Source: an uncultured Acetatifactor sp.
GTDB taxonomy: Bacteria; Bacillota; Clostridia; Lachnospirales; Lachnospiraceae
Length of the DNA stretch: 64,000 nt
Direction: 5' to 3'
Assembly: GCA_910586515.1 (NCBI GenBank)
Contig: CAJUGL010000007.1
Coordinates: 1 to 64,000 of the forward strand
The notes beneath the pieces are model-generated. The model was not told where the DNA came from. It worked only from the letters and a program-made list of their open reading frames with translations, and did not search any database. Below are positions 16,748 through 25,356 of this stretch, in pieces; position 1 is the first letter of the stretch; every line of letters begins with the position of its first letter. Made by a program: the position numbers and the translations under genes.

Positions 16748-17512
16748 TCAGCAGAATCCCTTCTGCGCAAGATAATCATAGCTCATCTTCAGGGATTCGA
16801 AAGGACAGCGCCTGCATGTATCCTGCTCCACCAGAGCCCATTTCACTCCTGCCGCCTCACAGGTTTCGATAATGGCATCCCAATCCAGATTCCCCTGGCC
16901 GATCTCCGCCATCTCCGTCGTGTTATCCGTATTCGCCTTCAAATCCTTGAAATGCACCGCCATGGTTCTGTTCCCCAGACGTTTCAGGAAAGCCGCCGGG
17001 TCCATTCCCCCAACCTGAAGCCAGTAAGTATCCGTAATGAAGCGAAAGGCATCCGCGTCCGTCTCCTGAATTAGGCGATCCATTATGTATCTGCCCTCCA
17101 CCCTGGCAAACTCAAACGCATGATTGTGGTAGCCAAAGTAAAATCCTTCCTCCCGCAGTCTAAGCGCGGCCTCATTGGCCTCCCGGATAAATCTGCTCAG
17201 CGCTTCCCCGCTCTCCCTGGCCCATCCCGGCATTGCTCCCACGCCGCATAACGTACAGCCTAAAGTGCGGTTATAATCCATAATTTCTTCCAGATTGTTC
17301 TGAAAATCGTCAAAACTTCTGTGCGTGGTCACCACTTCCAGGCCGTACCTGTCCAGCACTTCCCTCATCTCTCCGGCTCCCAGAGGAGTTCCCGAAATCT
17401 GTACGATCTTGTAGCCTGTCTCTTTTATCTTTCTGCAGCTCTCCTCAAAGTCCCGGATCGTCCCGGTATACTCTCTTATCGTATAATATTGCGCGCCGAT
17501 TCGCTTATCCAT
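16748..17512 (-). CDS. Sugar phosphate isomerase/epimerase (AP endonuclease 2-fold TIM barrel)
   Basis: A 254-residue TIM-barrel protein. It begins MDKRIGAQYYTIREYTG and has metal-site motifs YFGYHNHAFEF, FITDTYWLQVGG, MAVHFKDLK and ALVEQDTCRRCPFES, giving the expected Glu/Asp/His set of xylose-isomerase-like proteins. Such proteins isomerise or epimerise keto-sugars or cyclitols (IolE, IolH and relatives). CAGGAG precedes the ATG at 17512. It is embedded between two Gfo/Idh genes (52- and 69-bp gaps). Confidence 0.88.
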   Translation of the reverse strand: MDKRIGAQYYTIREYTGTIRDFEESCRKIKETGYKIVQISGTPLGAGEMREVLDRYGLEVVTTHRSFDDFQNNLEEIMDYNRTLGCTLCGVGAMPGWARESGEALSRFIREANEAALRLREEGFYFGYHNHAFEFARVEGRYIMDRLIQETDADAFRFITDTYWLQVGGMDPAAFLKRLGNRTMAVHFKDLKANTDNTTEMAEIGQGNLDWDAIIETCEAAGVKWALVEQDTCRRCPFESLKMSYDYLAQKGFC

Positions 17513-17581
17513 ATCTCTCTCCTGTTCCGCATCCTTCCCGGAATGCCTTTTCGTCAATTGACTGTTGTTCCCGATTGCCTT

Positions 17582-18751
17582 TTAATAGGTCTTGCTGTTG
17601 TCCACCACTACCTGGGATTCCTTTTTTACCTTTGTGGAAGTACGAATTTTTTCCTGCAGAAGCTGGTAAAATCTCTCGTCCGGGAAATTCTTCACATCCA
17701 CAGTCTCCCCTGTCCACGCGCTCAAATGAATGGCATTGGAGATAGTCAGCCCCAGAATGCCTTCCTCGCCGCCTGCCAGAAGCTTCGTTCCTCTGAGCAC
17801 TGCCGAGGCAAAATTGTTCAGGATCCCCACATGCTGAGGTCCTCCGGAAAAGTCCGCGGGAATATTGCACTCCCAGCACTCCGGTTTTCCGAAAGGTTCC
17901 GTATTGATCTTATTGTGCTCCCTCTCCGATATCACATTCCTGTAGAAAGTAATCCGATTTTTTTCCACTACCACCTTGCCCATGTCGCAGGCGATTTCCA
18001 GCCTGTTTGTGCCCGGCGCTTCCCCTGTGGAGGTAATGTATTCCCCTGTGGTTCCGTTATCGTATTCAAAATACGCCATCACATCGTCTTCCACTTCGAT
18101 GTCGTAATATTTTCCAAAACTTGCCCGGGCATAGATCCTGTCCGGCATGCCGAACATCCACTGCCAGAGATCCAGCTGGTGGGGGTTCTGGTTGATCAGC
18201 GCGCCGCCTCCCTCTGTCTTCCAGGCGGAACGCCATGTGCTGCTGTCATGATAGGCCTGCGGCCGATACCAGTCCGTGATAATCCAGGTAATTCTTTTGA
18301 TCCTGCCCAGTTCGCCCCTGCGGACCATTTCCCGCAGCTTCTGATACACGGGATTCGTGCGCTGGTTATACATGATCCCGAACTTTATGCCGGACTGAGC
18401 CGCCAGCGCGGCTGCGTCGTTCATCTCCCGCACCTGCTTCGTATATACTCCCGCAGGCTTCTCCGTGATCACATGCAGCCCCTGCCGAAACGCCTGCCGG
18501 GCAAGCTCCGGATGATCATAATGGGGCGTGGCAATAATGACCGCATCGCAGAGTCCGCTGCGGAACATCTCCCCTGCCTCCCCGAATATCGGTATCTGAG
18601 GATACTGCTGCCGGAATGCCTCCTGCCTTTGGGGCGAAGTATCACAGACTGCCCCCAGCACCATGTCCGGCACCCTGCCTTCCATCACACTGCTTACATG
18701 GCCGGTTCCCATATTTCCGTACCCGATTACACCCAATCTCACTTTTTCCAT
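17582..18751 (-). CDS. Gfo/Idh/MocA family oxidoreductase
   Basis: A 389-residue dehydrogenase: MEKVRLGVIGYGNMGTGHVSSV is the NAD(P)-binding start, DAVIIATPHYDHPELARQAF and VITEKPAGVYTKQV follow (catalytic Lys in EKPAG), and WRSAWKTEGGGALINQNPHQLDLWQWMFG is the substrate-side motif. AGGAGG 11 bases before the ATG at 18751 fixes the start; the frame is open for 55 further codons through non-coding sequence with a dispersed repeat. Second gene of a four-gene catabolic cluster under the divergent AraC regulator. Confidence 0.9.
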   Translation of the reverse strand: MEKVRLGVIGYGNMGTGHVSSVMEGRVPDMVLGAVCDTSPQRQEAFRQQYPQIPIFGEAGEMFRSGLCDAVIIATPHYDHPELARQAFRQGLHVITEKPAGVYTKQVREMNDAAALAAQSGIKFGIMYNQRTNPVYQKLREMVRRGELGRIKRITWIITDWYRPQAYHDSSTWRSAWKTEGGGALINQNPHQLDLWQWMFGMPDRIYARASFGKYYDIEVEDDVMAYFEYDNGTTGEYITSTGEAPGTNRLEIACDMGKVVVEKNRITFYRNVISEREHNKINTEPFGKPECWECNIPADFSGGPQHVGILNNFASAVLRGTKLLAGGEEGILGLTISNAIHLSAWTGETVDVKNFPDERFYQLLQEKIRTSTKVKKESQVVVDNSKTY

Positions 18752-18895
18752 TTTCTTCAGCTCCTCCTGCTCTATGATTCCCAGCCTCCGGTACTCTCTA
18801 CTCTCCATTTTACCGGACTTCCGGGGTTCCCGTTTACGGATTTCTCCGCCCGACTGCTGTTTTCCAAAAAATCCCGGCGCTGTCTCGGGTTTCCC

Positions 18896-18931
18896 TGCAA
18901 ATACGCACGAAAACACCCCGCGAAGGCGCCT
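18896..18931. repeat. Dispersed 36-bp repeat, copy 1
   Basis: The stretch starting TGCAAATACGCACGAAAACA and ending GCGAAGGCGCCT matches 52530-52566 at about 30 of 36 positions. It lies between the first isomerase and the first Gfo/Idh gene, so it is transcribed antisense to its plus-strand reading. Confidence 0.55.
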
Positions 18932-18937
18932 CCGGCC

Positions 18938-19813
18938 CTACAGAATCCTCTCCAGTATATCCTCCAGCGCACGGTATGCCAACGTAAAGGTTCCCTCGCC
19001 GCCCTGAGGAAGATCCTGCATCTTTCCGCCCAGTTCCAGCCCCTCCAGACCCGCAAAGCTGCCCAGATGCGGTTCCAGGCTCAGAAAGCCGCTGTACCCT
19101 CCATTCAGCAGGTCTTTCAGCACCTGTTCCACATTTCCGTCTCCCGCTCCCGCAGGCACCACTCTGCCGTCCTCCCAAACGGCATCCTTTATATGTACAT
19201 AGGCGATATGCTCTTTCAGTCTTTCCGCCGCCTTAATCGTATCCTCGCCGCACTGGACGAAATTGGCCGGATCAAAAACCGCCCGAAAATGTCCGCAGCC
19301 CAGCTCCCTCATCAAATCCGCGCAGCGCTCTGCCGTATCTCCGTATATATCCTTCTCGTTCTCGTGGAGCAGCACAATATCCGCTTCCCGGGCATACTCG
19401 ATCATCCTGCTCAGGCGAAGGAGTACCTCGGCTCTCTCCTCACCGGTCCATTCCGTCTCACTGCCCTCCCCTGAAGCAATCCCGCCGCGGTAAAAACTGA
19501 ACATTCTGATATATCCGGCCTCCAGCGTTTTGGCAATGTCCACCACCCGCTTAAACAGCAGAAAATGCTCCTCAAAATCCTCGTCAAGCTTCACCTTGCC
19601 GATAGGGGAGCCTATGGAGGATGCCCTGATCTCCCATTCGTCCATCTTTCTCTTCAGGTCCGCCGCCTCCTGCCCGGAAAGGCGGGCTATGTTTTTCCCG
19701 TCAATTCCCCTGGGTTCGAAGTAACCTATGCCCAATTTCTTCAAAACGCTGAACTGTCCCTCTATATTTTCTGTTATTTCGTCCGAAAATCCACTTATTT
19801 TGGAATATTGCAT
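18938..19813 (-). CDS. Sugar phosphate isomerase/epimerase (first gene of the cluster)
   Basis: A 291-residue xylose-isomerase-like TIM barrel. Motifs include GFSDEITENIEGQF, LGIGYFEPRGIDGKNI, IVLLHENEKDIYGDT, RAVFDPANFVQCG, AYVHIKDAVWEDGRVVPAGAGDGNV and FLSLEPHLGSF, which provide the Glu-Asp-His-Glu metal ligands. AAAGGGAG precedes the ATG at 19813. It is divergent from the AraC gene, with a shared 175-bp region containing several TTGCA motifs. Confidence 0.88.
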   Translation of the reverse strand: MQYSKISGFSDEITENIEGQFSVLKKLGIGYFEPRGIDGKNIARLSGQEAADLKRKMDEWEIRASSIGSPIGKVKLDEDFEEHFLLFKRVVDIAKTLEAGYIRMFSFYRGGIASGEGSETEWTGEERAEVLLRLSRMIEYAREADIVLLHENEKDIYGDTAERCADLMRELGCGHFRAVFDPANFVQCGEDTIKAAERLKEHIAYVHIKDAVWEDGRVVPAGAGDGNVEQVLKDLLNGGYSGFLSLEPHLGSFAGLEGLELGGKMQDLPQGGEGTFTLAYRALEDILERIL

Positions 19814-19894
19814 CAGTCTTCTCCCTTTCGAAAACCAGCCGTCCGTTCCGCCAGACTGTCTCTTTTTCTCATCATAATACATCCTTTTTCCAAA

Positions 19895-19945
19895 AACCAG
19901 ATTATTTCTTGCAAAAAACATTGCATTTCTTGCTCTTTTAATGCA
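19895..19945. promoter_or_regulatory. Candidate AraC-binding region (repeated TTGCA motifs)
   Basis: TTGCA, TTGCA, TTGC and the inverted TGCAAAA occur within about 45 bp (CTTGCAAAAAACATTGCATTTCTTGC then AATGCAAAA, written here in parts) between the divergent isomerase and AraC genes. The minus-strand promoter for the cluster has TATTAT (about 19876-19881) but no good -35, as expected for an activator-dependent promoter. Inferred. Confidence 0.35.
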
Positions 19946-19988
19946 AAATAAAAAAAACGCTCTTACAGCGAATTTAAGGAGGTTCCCC

Positions 19989-20789
19989 ATGGAATCCAGT
20001 TTTTCGATTGCCGAGTCCTATACGCCTGCCCCCACCAACGCCCATTTTCAGCTCCACAATCACGATGACTATGAAATCCTCCTGTTTTTGGCCGGAGATG
20101 CCAGATATGTAGTGGAAGACAAGGTATACACCCTTGAACCAGGAGATCTCATCCTGATCAGAAAACATGAATTTCACCGCATCTATCACAACAGCTCTTC
20201 TCCCTACAGGAGAGTGGTGCTGATGGTCTCTCCGTCCTTTTTTCAGGAAAACGCCTGTCCGGACTATGAGGCCCAGTTTCTGAACGTCCCACCTGACATG
20301 GGGCACAAAATATCCGCGGACACGGTACGTTCCTGCGGTCTGTACGATGCCTTTGCGCGTTATAAAAAGTACGGGAAAAACAGTCCCCAGCCCTTCGAAA
20401 ATCCGGTTTTAAAATCAGTGATTGTCGAAATACTGTATTTGATAAATCAGGTGAGCAATTTTTCCGCCTCGGACATTTCCGCCGGCCCTGTCAAATCCGT
20501 TATCCTGTACCTGAACAGTCACTTTGACCGGACGGTAACCCTGGACAGTCTTCAGGAAAAGTTTTTCATCTCCAAATATTACCTCTGCCGGGAATTCCGC
20601 AAGGCCACCGGGCTCACCGTTCACGAGTATATCCGGCGCAAAAGGCTGACTATGGTCCGGGAACTGCGTTCCCGGGGAATGCGCATCTGCGATGCCGCCC
20701 TGGAAGCGGGATTCCGCGACTATTCTTCTTTTTACAGAGCATTCCAAAAAGAATACGGCATACCTCCCCGCAGCGACAATCTCCTTTGA
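19989..20789 (+). CDS. AraC family transcriptional regulator
   Basis: A 266-residue regulator with an N-terminal cupin-type sensing domain (HNHDDYEILLFLAGDARYVVEDKVYTLEPGDLILIRKHEFHRI) and a C-terminal pair of HTH motifs (LDSLQEKFFISKYYLCREFRKATG and RICDAALEAGFRDYSSFYRAFQKEYGIPP). AAGGAGG seven bases before the ATG at 19989 fixes the start. Divergent orientation suggests it activates the isomerase/dehydrogenase cluster in response to a sugar. It converges on the DUF2971 gene with a 6-bp gap. Confidence 0.92.
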   Translation: MESSFSIAESYTPAPTNAHFQLHNHDDYEILLFLAGDARYVVEDKVYTLEPGDLILIRKHEFHRIYHNSSSPYRRVVLMVSPSFFQENACPDYEAQFLNVPPDMGHKISADTVRSCGLYDAFARYKKYGKNSPQPFENPVLKSVIVEILYLINQVSNFSASDISAGPVKSVILYLNSHFDRTVTLDSLQEKFFISKYYLCREFRKATGLTVHEYIRRKRLTMVRELRSRGMRICDAALEAGFRDYSSFYRAFQKEYGIPPRSDNLL

Positions 20790-20795
20790 TCCTGA

Positions 20796-21641
20796 TCACT
20801 TCGGCGATCTCCTGAGCGGACAATTGGACAGGGATACCCTTCCCGCCAATCCGCCCAGACCATTGTCCCTGAGATAATCCTGGAGAATGGACCCTGACTG
20901 GGTAGATTCCGGTCCGATGATGATCTCCGCCACCAAATCCTCCAGTCCCGCGCCGATCTCTCCGCACATGTCCTTAAGATTCAGAGGATAATATTTCTTG
21001 ATCCTCTCCGCCGTGATATGGTAGCAGGGCTGAATGTCCAAGGTCTCTTTCACCAGCGGGGATACCACCAGCCGCACCTCCCTCTCGGAGAGAAAAGAAG
21101 GATGCTTGAAGGCCGCGGAACAGCTCCAGGCATAATCCATGGCCCTCTTGATATCCGGACTGTCCGGCAGTAATTCCTCCTTCTTTTTCACCAGACGGTA
21201 GAAAACCCTGGTCAGATTATGCGCCGCCATATCGTCCTGATAATATACCGTCTGCAGAGACAACGGCCCCCTTGCCATCCTCTGCAGATGTTTTCCCTGA
21301 AAGGCAATGCACACTCCTCTGCCTTTGTTTCCGTATCTCTCCCACTGTGCCGCATCATCCCGGTACAGTGAGAAACAGGCCGCGTACGCGGAATAAGTAA
21401 ACTCCTGCTTCAGTTCCTCCCGAAACAGCTCCCGCACCGCCTCCGCCCGCCCCTCATCTCCCTCACTCTCCAGCCTCCCGGCAACCGCATCGCATAAACC
21501 GCTCATAAAATAACGCATTTCCGCAGCATCGTTCATGTTCAGGATATTGTTCACCCTCAGCTGAGCGGACCGAAGTATTCCGTCCAGAGCCTGAAAGTCC
21601 GTATAATGATACAATATGTGATTTTCATATTCTCTGCCCAT
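20796..21641 (-). CDS. DUF2971 domain protein
   Basis: A 281-residue protein of the DUF2971 family. It opens ENHILYHYTDFQALDGILRSAQLRVNN, has ACFSLYRDDAAQWERYGNKGRGVCIAF in the middle, and VRLVVSPL and EIIIGPES later. DUF2971 proteins are uncharacterised; some occur in accessory or defence islands, and the HYT and W-x-x-Y-G motifs faintly recall ADP-ribosyltransferase-type folds, which is speculation. GGGAGGATTC before the ATG at 21641 fixes the start. Single gene, divergent from aroA. Confidence 0.82.
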   Translation of the reverse strand: MGREYENHILYHYTDFQALDGILRSAQLRVNNILNMNDAAEMRYFMSGLCDAVAGRLESEGDEGRAEAVRELFREELKQEFTYSAYAACFSLYRDDAAQWERYGNKGRGVCIAFQGKHLQRMARGPLSLQTVYYQDDMAAHNLTRVFYRLVKKKEELLPDSPDIKRAMDYAWSCSAAFKHPSFLSEREVRLVVSPLVKETLDIQPCYHITAERIKKYYPLNLKDMCGEIGAGLEDLVAEIIIGPESTQSGSILQDYLRDNGLGGLAGRVSLSNCPLRRSPK

Positions 21642-21664
21642 AAAGAATCCTCCCGATTTAACTA

Positions 21665-21693
21665 TTGTCATTACGGCAATTTTTATGTATACT
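21665..21693 (+). promoter_or_regulatory. Promoter of aroA
   Basis: TTGTCA (21665-21670) and TATACT (21688-21693), 17-bp spacer, 80 bp upstream of the aroA start. The leader has a weak GCAGGCA/TGCCCGC stem but no recognisable riboswitch or attenuator. Confidence 0.65.
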
Positions 21694-21773
21694 GACTTAA
21701 AAAGACAATCCCGCAGGCAAAATGCCCGCAGGATACCTGACCCGGATATGCTTAATCAGCTGAGGAGAAAATC

Positions 21774-23096
21774 ATGATAAACGAAAATACGTACTCTGTT
21801 CCTTTTCTTTACGACAAACTGCAGAAGAGCCGCGCTGTGAAGACGCTGGAGATCAGCGTGCCCGGCTCCAAAAGCATCACCAACCGCGCCCTGCTTCTGG
21901 CTACTCTGGCCGAAGGCGCCTCCACTCTGCGCGGGGTCCTCTTTTCCGACGATTCCCGACATTTCCTGAAATGTATTCAGGACCTGGGCTTTGTAACCGA
22001 AACGGACGAGGCCCAACGCCTCATCACCGTGGAAGGCCTTGGAGGGAGAATACCGCTTTCCGAGGCTGTCCAGTACGTGGGCAGCGCCGGAACAGCCGCC
22101 CGTTTTCTCACCGCCTATCTGGGCCTTTCCCATGGCGTATACCATATGGATGCCTCGGAACAGATGCGCAGGCGCCCAATGGCCCCTCTTCTATGCGCTC
22201 TGGAAGAGCTGGGCTGCGAAGTCCTCTATGAACCCGGAGCGCCCCGGGGACATTTTCCCTTTACGCTCCGTGGGCACGGCTTCCGAAAGGACCGCATCGC
22301 CGTCAACATTGACGGGAGCAGCCAGTTTTTAAGCGCCCTGCTCATCTCCTCCTGCCTGTGCGGAAAAGACTTCACCACCTGCATAGAGGGAACACATGGC
22401 ATGGCCTATATCCGCATGACCCTGAAAATGATGGCCCAGTTCGGCGTAACGGCGGAGCAGCTTTCGGAAGATACGTTTCTGACCAGAGCCGGACAGCATT
22501 ACCGCCCCATGGACTACCCGGTGGAACCGGATGCCTCCGCAGCATGCTATTTCTACGCCATGTGTCCGCTGCTGAACATTCCCGTACTGGTGGAGCATGT
22601 GCATTTTCATTCTCTCCAGGGAGATGTGAATTTCCTCCGCATACTGGAAAAAATGGGCTGTTCCGCCGCCGACACCCCCCGCGGCATTCTCCTGACTCCT
22701 CCCCCTGAGGGACGCTTTCACGGTATCACGGTGAACATGTCTGCCTGTTCCGATCAAGCCATCACCCTGGCAGCCATCGCGCCCTTTGCAGACAGTCCCA
22801 CCACCATCACCGGTATAGGACATATCCGCTTTCAGGAGAGCGACAGAATTGCCGCCATGGCCGCGGAACTGAAACGGATGGGCATCCGCTGCAGAGAAGA
22901 GAAGGACAGTATCACCGTCTACCCGGGCCGCCCTTCTCCCGCAGCGCTGAAAACCTACGACGATCATCGCATGGCCATGGGTTTTGCCCTGACAGGTCTG
23001 CGCAGCCCAGGCATCGTAATCTCCGATCCCGGCTGTTGCCGCAAGACTTTCGAGGACTATTTTGAGAAACTGGATCAGATCGCAAAATGGTGCTGA
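21774..23096 (+). CDS. aroA: 3-phosphoshikimate 1-carboxyvinyltransferase (EPSP synthase)
   Basis: A 440-residue EPSP synthase, transferring enolpyruvyl from PEP to shikimate 3-phosphate in aromatic amino acid synthesis. Diagnostic motifs are SVPGSKSITNRALLLATLAEG (residues 29-49), YVGSAGTAARFLTAYLG (101-117), the Arg-rich MRRRPMAPLL, and the C-terminal KTYDDHRMAMGFAL. GAGGAG six bases before the ATG fixes the start. It stands alone rather than in an aro operon. Confidence 0.95.
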   Translation: MINENTYSVPFLYDKLQKSRAVKTLEISVPGSKSITNRALLLATLAEGASTLRGVLFSDDSRHFLKCIQDLGFVTETDEAQRLITVEGLGGRIPLSEAVQYVGSAGTAARFLTAYLGLSHGVYHMDASEQMRRRPMAPLLCALEELGCEVLYEPGAPRGHFPFTLRGHGFRKDRIAVNIDGSSQFLSALLISSCLCGKDFTTCIEGTHGMAYIRMTLKMMAQFGVTAEQLSEDTFLTRAGQHYRPMDYPVEPDASAACYFYAMCPLLNIPVLVEHVHFHSLQGDVNFLRILEKMGCSAADTPRGILLTPPPEGRFHGITVNMSACSDQAITLAAIAPFADSPTTITGIGHIRFQESDRIAAMAAELKRMGIRCREEKDSITVYPGRPSPAALKTYDDHRMAMGFALTGLRSPGIVISDPGCCRKTFEDYFEKLDQIAKWC

Positions 23097-23112
23097 TGAT
23101 CCTCTCTCTTCC

Positions 23113-24465
23113 TCAGGACTTGCTGAAAAACTCGTCTATAGTCCCCTTGATCTCTGCAGGCCGCGTCGTCTTCAGCAGGTACCCGGCAGGTTTCAGGGGG
23201 AGAAGTCTCTGGATGCGCTCCTTATCCACTGTTCCGGTCAGGAAGATAACCGGCGTATCCAAAAAAGCCTCCTCCGCCCGTATCATTCCCAGCACCTGCT
23301 CCCCGTTGCACACCGGCATCTCATAGTCCAGCAGAACCAGGTCCGGTTTATCCAGAGTCATGCACCTGATTGCGGCTACTCCGGATTTTGCCAGAGTAAC
23401 CTCATAATCCTTCTCGAACAGCTCCTTCATTGCCTGCAGTATCAGTCCAGAATCATCCACCACCAGAATCTTCTTTTTCCCGGCATTCTCGTTTTCCAAT
23501 GTATTTTCGATAAGATATTTCTGAATATCCGACATAGCATTTTCGGCCCGTATGGAAATCCCGGGGGTATCCTCCAGCAGATGAGGCGCCAGCATACAGT
23601 AGGCAAAGTATCCCGCTCCCGTATCAAACAGCAGGCTGCTCTGCAGATTATGCTGTCCGAACACTCTCTCGAACTGCTTATAGGACAAAAGACTCTCCTC
23701 CTTTAACTCCAGCTGCCCTTCAACCGGAAAATGAGACAGGATGCGCTCTACGAACTGCCTTGCTATGTACCTGGTGGCATTCATCATCATGACGTTCACC
23801 TTCTCCGTATCTCCGTCCACAATGCTGCCCACTGTATTCACCAGCAGCTTCTCCTCGAAAACCAGCAGAAATTCCCATTTATCACCCTTCCCCGAGCCGT
23901 AGGCTACACGGTAGTAAATACCCTGCCCAAACTTCTCCCCGCCATAGCTCTCGCTGATTACCCGGGCGTCCAGCTGGAACAGATCCTGCAGCATCTGAAG
24001 AATCGTTTTCTTCATGGCCGCCTGCTCCTCCTCCGGCAGCAGTTCCGTCCATCTGCTGGATACCCCTCCCTTGATGGCTCTGTCCTCCACCATGGTATGA
24101 CCGATCAGCCAGCCTGCGCAGACTCCCAGAAAATGTTCCACCGCTTCCGGAGAATAGCGGGACTCCATCAATTCCTTCTCAATCTCAGGAAGCGTCTTTT
24201 TGCGGAATATATCATGCAGGCGCCTGTGCGTATCATACCCCTTGTAGCCGATGGATGCCATATATACTTCCTCTTCCGCGAAATGTTTCATGGCATGACC
24301 TTTGAAAAACTTGATTCCCTCCTGGTAGGCCCAACGGCTTTTTTCATCATTGTCGCCATAAGTAAACAATTTGTTCATCACATTGAAGAGCTTTCTGTGC
24401 TCTCTGTCAATGGACTCCACCCCAATATTATATCGCTCATTCCACTCGAACTTTTCGTAGCCCAT
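23113..24465 (-). CDS. Hemerythrin / CheX-like / receiver-domain fusion protein
   Basis: A 450-residue three-part protein. Residues about 5-130 are a bacteriohemerythrin (FEWNERYNIGVESIDREHRKLF, GHAMKHFAEEEVYM, YDTHRRLHDIF) with the His/Glu ligands for a di-iron oxygen-binding site. Residues about 150-300 resemble a CheX-like domain (a chemotaxis phosphatase-type fold); that assignment is weaker. Residues 330-450 are a response-regulator receiver: ILVVDDSGLILQAM, phosphoacceptor Asp380 in LVLLDYEMPVCNG, and Lys425 in LKPAGY. No output DNA-binding domain. CAGGAGG before the ATG at 24465 fixes the start. It probably couples oxygen sensing to a phosphorelay; no kinase is adjacent. Confidence 0.85.
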   Translation of the reverse strand: MGYEKFEWNERYNIGVESIDREHRKLFNVMNKLFTYGDNDEKSRWAYQEGIKFFKGHAMKHFAEEEVYMASIGYKGYDTHRRLHDIFRKKTLPEIEKELMESRYSPEAVEHFLGVCAGWLIGHTMVEDRAIKGGVSSRWTELLPEEEQAAMKKTILQMLQDLFQLDARVISESYGGEKFGQGIYYRVAYGSGKGDKWEFLLVFEEKLLVNTVGSIVDGDTEKVNVMMMNATRYIARQFVERILSHFPVEGQLELKEESLLSYKQFERVFGQHNLQSSLLFDTGAGYFAYCMLAPHLLEDTPGISIRAENAMSDIQKYLIENTLENENAGKKKILVVDDSGLILQAMKELFEKDYEVTLAKSGVAAIRCMTLDKPDLVLLDYEMPVCNGEQVLGMIRAEEAFLDTPVIFLTGTVDKERIQRLLPLKPAGYLLKTTRPAEIKGTIDEFFSKS

Positions 24466-24735
24466 ATCCGCCTCCTGATTACATAAAAAATTAGCATAGC
24501 CCGAGCAACCGTCCGCCTCGTCAAACACGGAACAAATCCGAGTCCTCCGCGGCAAACACCTCTCCTGCATGCCTTTCTATCAGATTATATCCCCTTTTTC
24601 AGGATATTTCAACTCCTTTAATTATTTATTGTATTCGAAAATTATCAGAACATATGTTTCTTATTGCCTATAGTTCCGCGTTTTTTACAGGAAAATCCCA
24701 AGAATAATATGTCTGAATTGTTTACGAGAAATAAC

Positions 24736-24764
24736 TTGTGAAACGGAAAAATCTGGGGTAAACT
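24736..24764 (+). promoter_or_regulatory. Promoter of lspA; rest of 24466-24802 without a gene
   Basis: TTGTGA (24736-24741) and TAAACT (24759-24764), 17-bp spacer. The other parts of this 337-bp divergent intergenic region are AT-rich and show no gene or repeat I can support. Confidence 0.5.
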
Positions 24765-24802
24765 GATGATAGTACCATACCAGACAAACAAGGAGGAATA
24801 AA

Positions 24803-25309
24803 ATGGCGACTTTAGGTTATATTCTCACCGTATCTGTCATTTTCTTAGGCGATCTGTACATTAAAAACCGGACAGAACAAAAAAAGGACTTCCCACAGCC
24901 CGAATCCCTCTCCCCGGAAAATTCTCCGTGCGGGAAAGACAGTACACAAAAGCCCTTTTGGAGAAAATATATCCTTCTGCGAAAATACCACAATACAGGC
25001 GCCATGCTGAACCTGGGCGCCCGCCAAAGCCGCAGGGTGGCCGCCCTTTCCGTGCTTCTGTGCATTGTCATGACCTGCGCCTTCGTCCTGAGCCTGGGTC
25101 ACAGAGGAAACCTCACGCTGCGGACAGGACTCTCCCTTCTGCTGGGCGGCTCTTTCAGCAATACTTATGACCGACTGAAGCGCAAATACGTGGTGGACTA
25201 TTTCTCCTTCAACGTAAAGTGGAAGCCTCTGCGCAGAATCGTATTTAACTTGTCGGATTTCTGTATTATAGTGGGCGCCCTGCTCACGGCTCTGGGCGCG
25301 GCCTGGTAG
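24803..25309 (+). CDS. lspA: Signal peptidase II (lipoprotein signal peptidase)
   Basis: A 168-residue membrane protease that removes signal peptides from prolipoproteins. It has the family blocks YHNTGAMLNLG, LLLGGSFSNTYDRLKRKYVVDYFSF and NLSDFCIIVGALL, including the two catalytic Asp residues (in VVDYF and NLSDF), among four hydrophobic segments. An unusual charged stretch (about residues 25-55) sits between the first membrane segment and the conserved part. GGAGGA before the ATG supports the start. Its likely substrates in this window include the MalE-like lipoprotein. Confidence 0.88.
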   Translation: MATLGYILTVSVIFLGDLYIKNRTEQKKDFPQPESLSPENSPCGKDSTQKPFWRKYILLRKYHNTGAMLNLGARQSRRVAALSVLLCIVMTCAFVLSLGHRGNLTLRTGLSLLLGGSFSNTYDRLKRKYVVDYFSFNVKWKPLRRIVFNLSDFCIIVGALLTALGAAW

Positions 25310-25311
25310 AT

Positions 25312-25332
25312 CGGGCGGCTCCTGCACCGCCC
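25312..25332. terminator. Weak hairpin between convergent lspA and arcC
   Basis: GGGCGG and CCGCCC surround an 8-base loop, just after the lspA stop codon. No T-run follows, so termination is uncertain. Confidence 0.3.
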
Positions 25333-25356
25333 TCCGCCACGCCAGGCCCACGGACA

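Noticed and set aside
17321..19474. A 717-codon open frame on the plus strand
   Set aside because: Runs opposite three recognisable isomerase/dehydrogenase genes; no motif and no ribosome binding site.
21694..21773. aroA leader considered as a riboswitch or attenuator
   Set aside because: Only one weak stem and no T-run, leader peptide or known aptamer pattern.
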